Source: Bacillota bacterium
GTDB lineage: Bacteria > Bacillota_E > JAJZYS01 > JAJYTV01
DNA: 43,031 nucleotides
Assembly: GCA_021845645.1 (NCBI GenBank)
Contig: JAJZVM010000029.1
Coordinates: 1-43,031, forward strand
Reading direction: 5' to 3'
Below, piece by piece: positions 39,165-43,031 of the stretch. Below the pieces are notes generated by a model. That model saw only the letters and a list, made by a program, of their open reading frames with translations, ran no database searches and was not told the origin of the DNA. Numbering within the stretch: the stretch's first letter is position 1; every line of letters starts with the position of its first letter. Both the position numbers and the translations under genes were made by a program.

Positions 39165-40966
39165 AGTTCTACGGCTTCATCTCCAACGGCAGCACGGCGG
39201 CGCTCATCGACCCCGTGGGCTCGGTGGACTGGCTGCCGCTGCCGCGCTTTGACAGCCCGTCCGTCTTCACGCGCATCCTCGGAGGCGATGAGGCCGGCTT
39301 CTTCGCGATCGCGCCGCAACTGCCCTGTTCCGCGCACCAGGCGTACGTCGAAGGCACCAACATCCTGCGCACGACCTTGACGTGCTCCGCGGGACGCCTT
39401 GAGATCACCGACTTCCTCTCGATCGGCCGGTCGGAGCTGCGCCGCCTCGTGGTGAGTGACCTGCCGTTCGAGGTACGCCTTCGGCCCCGGTTCGGCTATG
39501 GGCTCGTGTCGCCTGCGGTGTCGTCGGACGGGAAGGGCGTGCTCTTGCGCAATCCGCTTGGCGAGGAGGCGCTCCTCTTCACCATCGGCGGGCACGACGG
39601 GGCCGGAATGGCGGTGCACGATCCTCTCTCGGGCGTCTGGAGTCTGCCTGGAGGCCGCTACGACATCATCCTGCGCTACGTCGGCGACAGCCGCCGCGAC
39701 CTCACGGAGACGGCCACGGCCGTGGCCGAGGAGGCATTGCAGGCCGAGCGGGAGATCGCGTCGGAGGAGGGGCACCGCACCTACCGGCACAATGTGCAGT
39801 ACTGGCGCCGCAGCCTCAGGTCCGCCTATCGCGGACCGTATCGCGAGGCGGTGGAGCGCTCGCTCCTCGTGCTGCGCGGCCTGACCTACCGCACCACGGG
39901 GGCTCTGATCGCCGCTCCCACCACCTCGCTGCCGGAGCTGCCGGGCGGCACACGCCAGTGGGACTACCGCTTCTCCTGGATCCGCGACGGCGCCTACAGC
40001 GCGGAAGCCCTGCTCGCGTCAGGCGACCGCGTGGCCGCCCGGCGGTTCATCGAGTTCATGCTGGAGTGCGTCGATCTCCAGGGCAAGCCGTTCCAGGCTC
40101 CCTTCTTCCATGTCGACGGCACGCTGATCCGCGGAGAGCGCGACCTCGACTGGCTGCGCGGCTTCCTGGACTCGCGCCCCTGCCGCGAGGGCAACGCAGC
40201 GACCGGTCAGCTGCAGCTCGATATCGAAGGCGACTTCCTCTGGGTCGTCTACCGCTATCTCAAGGAGACGGGAGACCAGGAGAGCCTCGCCTCCTGGTGG
40301 CAGCTTCTCGAGGCCATCGTCAACTGGGTGGAGGTAAACTGGCGTGCGGCCGACGCGAGCCTGTGGGAGTTCCGGGGCAAGGATGCCCAGTACACCCATT
40401 CGAAGCTGATGTGCTGGGTCGCGCTGAACTACGGCGCGGAGCTCGCCGGCATGCTGTCCGAGACCGCCTGTGCAAGGCGCTGGCGGGCTGAGGCGGAGTT
40501 GGTGCGCAAGGCGATCGAGGAGCATGGCTTCGACCAGCGGGCGGGCCATTACACGCAGGCGTTCGACGACGGCGGAAAGCTCGACGCGGCGCTTCTCACG
40601 CTGCCGCTCTATGGGTACTGCGCAGCCGGCGACGAGCGCTTCTCCTCGACGCTGTCGGCCATCGAGCGCGATCTCGTGCACGGCCACTGGGTCTACCGCT
40701 ACGCCTCCGACATGCTCGGGGCGGCCGCGTTCCCCTTCGTGCTCTCCACCTCGCACCTCGCGAGGGTGCACATCCTCAGGGGCGAATTCGCGCGCGCGGA
40801 GCAACTGCTGCTGGGTCTCGTGCGCAGTGCCACCGATCTCGGCCTTCTCGGCGAGCATTGCGACATGGATTCCGGGAGCCCGCGCGGGAATTTCCCGCAG
40901 GCCTTCTCGCACCTCGGCATCGTGCTTGCGGCCGTGGAACTCGAGGCGGCAAAACAACAGCGCTAG
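39161..40966 (+). CDS. GH15 glycoside hydrolase (glucoamylase/trehalase type)
   Basis: A 601-residue cytoplasmic-type GH15 enzyme. The N-terminal beta-sandwich (YGFISNGSTAALIDPVGSVDWLPLPRFDS) and the (alpha/alpha)6 barrel are both present. Barrel motifs are GTRQWDYRFSWIRDGAYS, LWEFRGKDAQYTHSK with general acid Glu403, and LLGEHCDMDSG with general base Glu565, followed by RGNFPQAFSHLG. There is no signal peptide. Members hydrolyse alpha-1,4-glucans, kojibiose/dextran or trehalose, and the sequence alone does not decide between them. The ATG at 39161 overlaps the glucose dehydrogenase stop (ATGA), tying the two in one pathway. Confidence 0.92.
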   Translation: MKFYGFISNGSTAALIDPVGSVDWLPLPRFDSPSVFTRILGGDEAGFFAIAPQLPCSAHQAYVEGTNILRTTLTCSAGRLEITDFLSIGRSELRRLVVSDLPFEVRLRPRFGYGLVSPAVSSDGKGVLLRNPLGEEALLFTIGGHDGAGMAVHDPLSGVWSLPGGRYDIILRYVGDSRRDLTETATAVAEEALQAEREIASEEGHRTYRHNVQYWRRSLRSAYRGPYREAVERSLLVLRGLTYRTTGALIAAPTTSLPELPGGTRQWDYRFSWIRDGAYSAEALLASGDRVAARRFIEFMLECVDLQGKPFQAPFFHVDGTLIRGERDLDWLRGFLDSRPCREGNAATGQLQLDIEGDFLWVVYRYLKETGDQESLASWWQLLEAIVNWVEVNWRAADASLWEFRGKDAQYTHSKLMCWVALNYGAELAGMLSETACARRWRAEAELVRKAIEEHGFDQRAGHYTQAFDDGGKLDAALLTLPLYGYCAAGDERFSSTLSAIERDLVHGHWVYRYASDMLGAAAFPFVLSTSHLARVHILRGEFARAEQLLLGLVRSATDLGLLGEHCDMDSGSPRGNFPQAFSHLGIVLAAVELEAAKQQR

Positions 40967-41022
40967 GCAATGCATGCAGTTTGTCCGCACATTGCACCGG
41001 TAGTGCTGCCAGCATCTGCGTC

Positions 41023-41051
41023 TTTCCATAATCAGGTGCGGTTCGTATACT
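41023..41051 (+). promoter_or_regulatory. Promoter of NAGPA-domain gene
   Basis: TATACT (41046-41051) is a strong -10. The best -35 at 17-bp spacing is TTTCCA (41023-41028), which is weak. Position 41-69 bp before the ATG is suitable. Confidence 0.5.
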
Positions 41052-41091
41052 GTAATCGCTTTTCATGCGATCCTAGGAAACGTGGCTTAGC

Positions 41092-42843
41092 ATGAGCGGT
41101 AGTTCTGAGGAACGCCGCCTCGGCGGCAATACGCGCAAAGGCGGGAAGTCGTTGCCGAGGCATCTCACCCGACGCAGGCGGCGCGTTCGTCCGCTGCGCC
41201 TGGTCATCGTTCTGGCCGTCCTGGTGGTTCTGAGCGCTCTGCTCCTGAGACCGACCCTGCCCGCCGCAAGCGCGGCAAGTGTTGACCCGACGCTGCCGCG
41301 GGCGGTCCAGGCCGTATTGCCGAAGGACGTGCATCTCCTGCGCCAGAACAGCAGGCCGCTCGTTGTGTCCCTCGGGACCGGCCGGCAGCCGCGGTCGGCG
41401 CTGATGGACGCGAGCGTCAAGGGCGCCGCGCCCCGCATCTACCCGCTCGCATTGACTTGGAGCGGCCCGACGCTGGCATCGCTGCAGATCGGCAAGGCCC
41501 TCGCCGAGGCCCAGGGCGCGTCCGACTACGGCCTGGGTGCGGCTGGCGGCTTCGCGTACTACGCCACGGCGGTGGCGGGCCAGTTCCAGACCGTGACCCT
41601 CACGCAGAGTGGCGCGACGCGCTGGCTGTTCGCATTGAGCGCGCCTGCCGACGCGCTCAGACTGACGCCCGGCGGCACGCGTATCTGGGTTGCGTACCGC
41701 GTGCACGGCAGCTGGCGCCAGGGGGCGATCAGGCTGAGCCAGGTGGCGCCGCGCAGCACGTCGTCGGCCTTGACGGCCGTCTCCGCAGGCGTACAAGACG
41801 GCAACTCCCTCTTCATCCGCATCGTCGAGGGCGTGCGCCAGTACTTCGGCAACGGCATCGTGGCGGCGATCGAGGATGCCTATTACAATCTGGCGGATAC
41901 GGTGCAGCGCATCTACTACCATGCGACAGGGCAGCACGCCGTCACGCCGAGCCTCGCGGTGGTGCCGCACCGATCGGTCGGGGGCTACGTGGCCACCACG
42001 GCGCTGCCCAAGAACATCACCCTGCCGCAGGGCTGGCCAGCATCCCCGGGCGAGGGCGTCTGGCAGCCTGTCGGGCCGCTCGTCGGCGGTCACCCGGCGA
42101 TGGAGGAGACGTTCCTTCACCCCGATCCGCAGCGGCCGTGGGCGACCTCCTATCTCGTGTGGATCGACCCGTCGGCGCTGCAGGTGCACTACCAGACGGG
42201 TCTGAGCGAGCCTGTGACCGCTTCCGGCATCCACGGCAGCGGGCTCTTGCCGCAGGACCCGGCCGTCGCCAGCCACGTGGTGGCCGCGTTCAATGCCGGG
42301 TTCAAGAGCGAGAGCACGGCCTTCGGTGCCATGCAGGACGGGGAGATGCTCGATCCGCCGGTACCCGGCGTGGCGACGTTCGCCATGTACCAGGGCGGAC
42401 GGGTCGCCCTGGGAGCGTGGGGCAGCGCCTCCGTGCCTCAGAAGGGCCTCGTGTCCTTGCGGCAGAACCTGCCCTTGATCGTGGACCACGGCAGTTTGAG
42501 TCCGCTTCTTGGCGTGCCGAAGGCATGGGGTGTCGTCGTGGGGAATTCCACCTATGTCTGGCGGTCCGGCCTCGGCATCACGCCGTCGGGTGACCTCATC
42601 TATGTCGCCGGAAATCCACTCTCCGCCTACACCCTGGCGCACACCCTGGTGGCCGCCGACGCGGTGCGTGCCATGCAGCTCGACATCAACTCCTACTGGG
42701 TGACCTTCAACTTCTACCAGTGGGTGCCACAGGGCAGCGGCGGCCACCTCGTCGGCACCAAGCTCACGCCGGCGATCGAGCGGCCCGCGAACCGCTACCT
42801 GACGCCGGACACGCGGGACTTCTTCTATCTGACAACGCCTTGA
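41092..42843 (+). CDS. Membrane-anchored protein with NAGPA (phosphodiester glycosidase) domain
   Basis: A 583-residue protein. A basic N-terminus (KSLPRHLTRRRRRVRPLR) and one helix (about 37-53) anchor it with the bulk outside. The C-terminal third (about 390-580) carries the NAGPA family pattern: HVVAAFNAGFK, LGAWGSASVP, LPLIVDHG, WGVVVGNSTYVWRSGLGITPSGDLIY and AVRAMQLDINSYWVTF. Related proteins remove phospho-GlcNAc caps or act on cell-wall polymers and phage-type modified sugars; the bacterial substrate is usually unknown. The middle region (60-380) is unassigned. The ATG at 41092 is preceded by AGGAAACGTGG, a weak site. Confidence 0.82.
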   Translation: MSGSSEERRLGGNTRKGGKSLPRHLTRRRRRVRPLRLVIVLAVLVVLSALLLRPTLPAASAASVDPTLPRAVQAVLPKDVHLLRQNSRPLVVSLGTGRQPRSALMDASVKGAAPRIYPLALTWSGPTLASLQIGKALAEAQGASDYGLGAAGGFAYYATAVAGQFQTVTLTQSGATRWLFALSAPADALRLTPGGTRIWVAYRVHGSWRQGAIRLSQVAPRSTSSALTAVSAGVQDGNSLFIRIVEGVRQYFGNGIVAAIEDAYYNLADTVQRIYYHATGQHAVTPSLAVVPHRSVGGYVATTALPKNITLPQGWPASPGEGVWQPVGPLVGGHPAMEETFLHPDPQRPWATSYLVWIDPSALQVHYQTGLSEPVTASGIHGSGLLPQDPAVASHVVAAFNAGFKSESTAFGAMQDGEMLDPPVPGVATFAMYQGGRVALGAWGSASVPQKGLVSLRQNLPLIVDHGSLSPLLGVPKAWGVVVGNSTYVWRSGLGITPSGDLIYVAGNPLSAYTLAHTLVAADAVRAMQLDINSYWVTFNFYQWVPQGSGGHLVGTKLTPAIERPANRYLTPDTRDFFYLTTP

Positions 42844-42879
42844 GGCCCCTCTACCTGCGAAGGAAAGCGGTGCAGAACG

Positions 42880-43031
42880 TTGGCGGTGCATGAGGCGGGG
42901 CGGACCCTCGAGATCGCGGGTTGGGGACATGCCGTACGCGAGCGGGCGGAGGTGGTGCGGCCGGAGCTGCAGGACCGCCTCCGGGGAGCGCTCGGCGGCA
43001 CGGGCATCGCGCGGGGCCTTGGCCGGGCCTA
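42880..43031 (+). CDS. FAD-binding oxidoreductase, N-terminal fragment (runs off the window)
   Basis: A partial frame from a TTG at 42880, 12 bases after AAGGAAAG. It reads LEIAGWGHAVRERAEVVRPE followed by a segment ending GIARGLGRA at the edge. GWG, then RPE, then ARGLGR(S)YGD is the start of D-arabinono-1,4-lactone-oxidase/DprE1-like FAD_binding_4 proteins, which bind FAD through this region. About 50 residues are visible, so the substrate class is open. A GTG at 42886 is an alternative start. Confidence 0.65.
   Translation, partial: MAVHEAGRTLEIAGWGHAVRERAEVVRPELQDRLRGALGGTGIARGLGRA

Noticed and set aside
41032..42930. Long open frame of over 600 codons on the minus strand.
   Set aside because: It lies opposite the NAGPA-domain gene, has no recognisable motifs and is rich in Arg/Gly/His, typical of antisense frames in high-GC DNA.

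Overview
The window looks like chromosomal DNA of a GC-rich, endospore-forming member of the Bacillota. The main evidence is the block at 14.7-20.6 kb. It carries a Gin/CsfB-type anti-sigma-G protein, a YaaO-type decarboxylase, tmk, darA (yaaQ), holB, yaaT, a GIY-YIG protein (yazA), rsmI and an AbrB-family regulator, which is the order known from the origin-proximal region of Bacillus-type genomes (yaaR, yabA and a few others are absent). An rRNA operon ends at the left edge (5S 3' end), which fits that neighbourhood. GTG and TTG starts with strong GGAGG Shine-Dalgarno sites are common. I cannot name the genus.

Layout. 1-110: 5S rRNA 3' end and terminator. 0.07-0.82 kb: decayed ArsR/AHSA1-like gene pair. 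1.07-4.53 kb: ABC-2 transporter plus a NarL-type two-component system. 4.6-9.65 kb: SHOCT-domain protein, two TetR regulators, a divergently transcribed DHA2-type efflux pump with a palindromic operator, and an OmpR-type two-component system. 10.08-14.56 kb: an anchored extracytoplasmic protein and a second ABC-2/two-component cassette with regulator and kinase in the opposite order. 14.7-20.6 kb: the sporulation/housekeeping block. 20.7-21.2 kb: lytic transglycosylase. 21.2-27.1 kb: an Flp/TadE-like pilus operon on the minus strand, then two further direct copies of the pilin gene's upstream region and 5' part, separated by methyltransferase genes and toxin-antitoxin modules. 27.6-28.7 kb: degenerate HD-GYP protein. 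29.1-32.5 kb: aquaglyceroporin, zinc alcohol dehydrogenase and a GAF-LytTR regulator cut by an in-frame TGA. 32.8-35.0 kb: acetyltransferase, a frameshifted AraC-GyrI regulator and a small unknown gene. 35.3-43.0 kb: tldD-tldE, glucose dehydrogenase with a GH15 glucosidase, an anchored NAGPA-type protein, and the start of an FAD oxidase.

How the genes work together. The two ABC/two-component cassettes look like self-contained stress or antibiotic-sensing export modules. The GH15 enzyme and glucose dehydrogenase overlap and would form a short polysaccharide or trehalose to glucose to gluconate route. The channel, dehydrogenase and GAF regulator look like an alcohol or polyol uptake/oxidation unit whose regulator is now interrupted. 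The most unusual region is 21-27.4 kb, where direct repeats of a pilin promoter, leader and coding segment bracket mobile-type cargo (methyltransferases, VapBC, MazEF, and a PIN-toxin remnant next to the third copy). At least six genes in the window are broken, concentrated at the left edge and between 26.8 and 34.4 kb.
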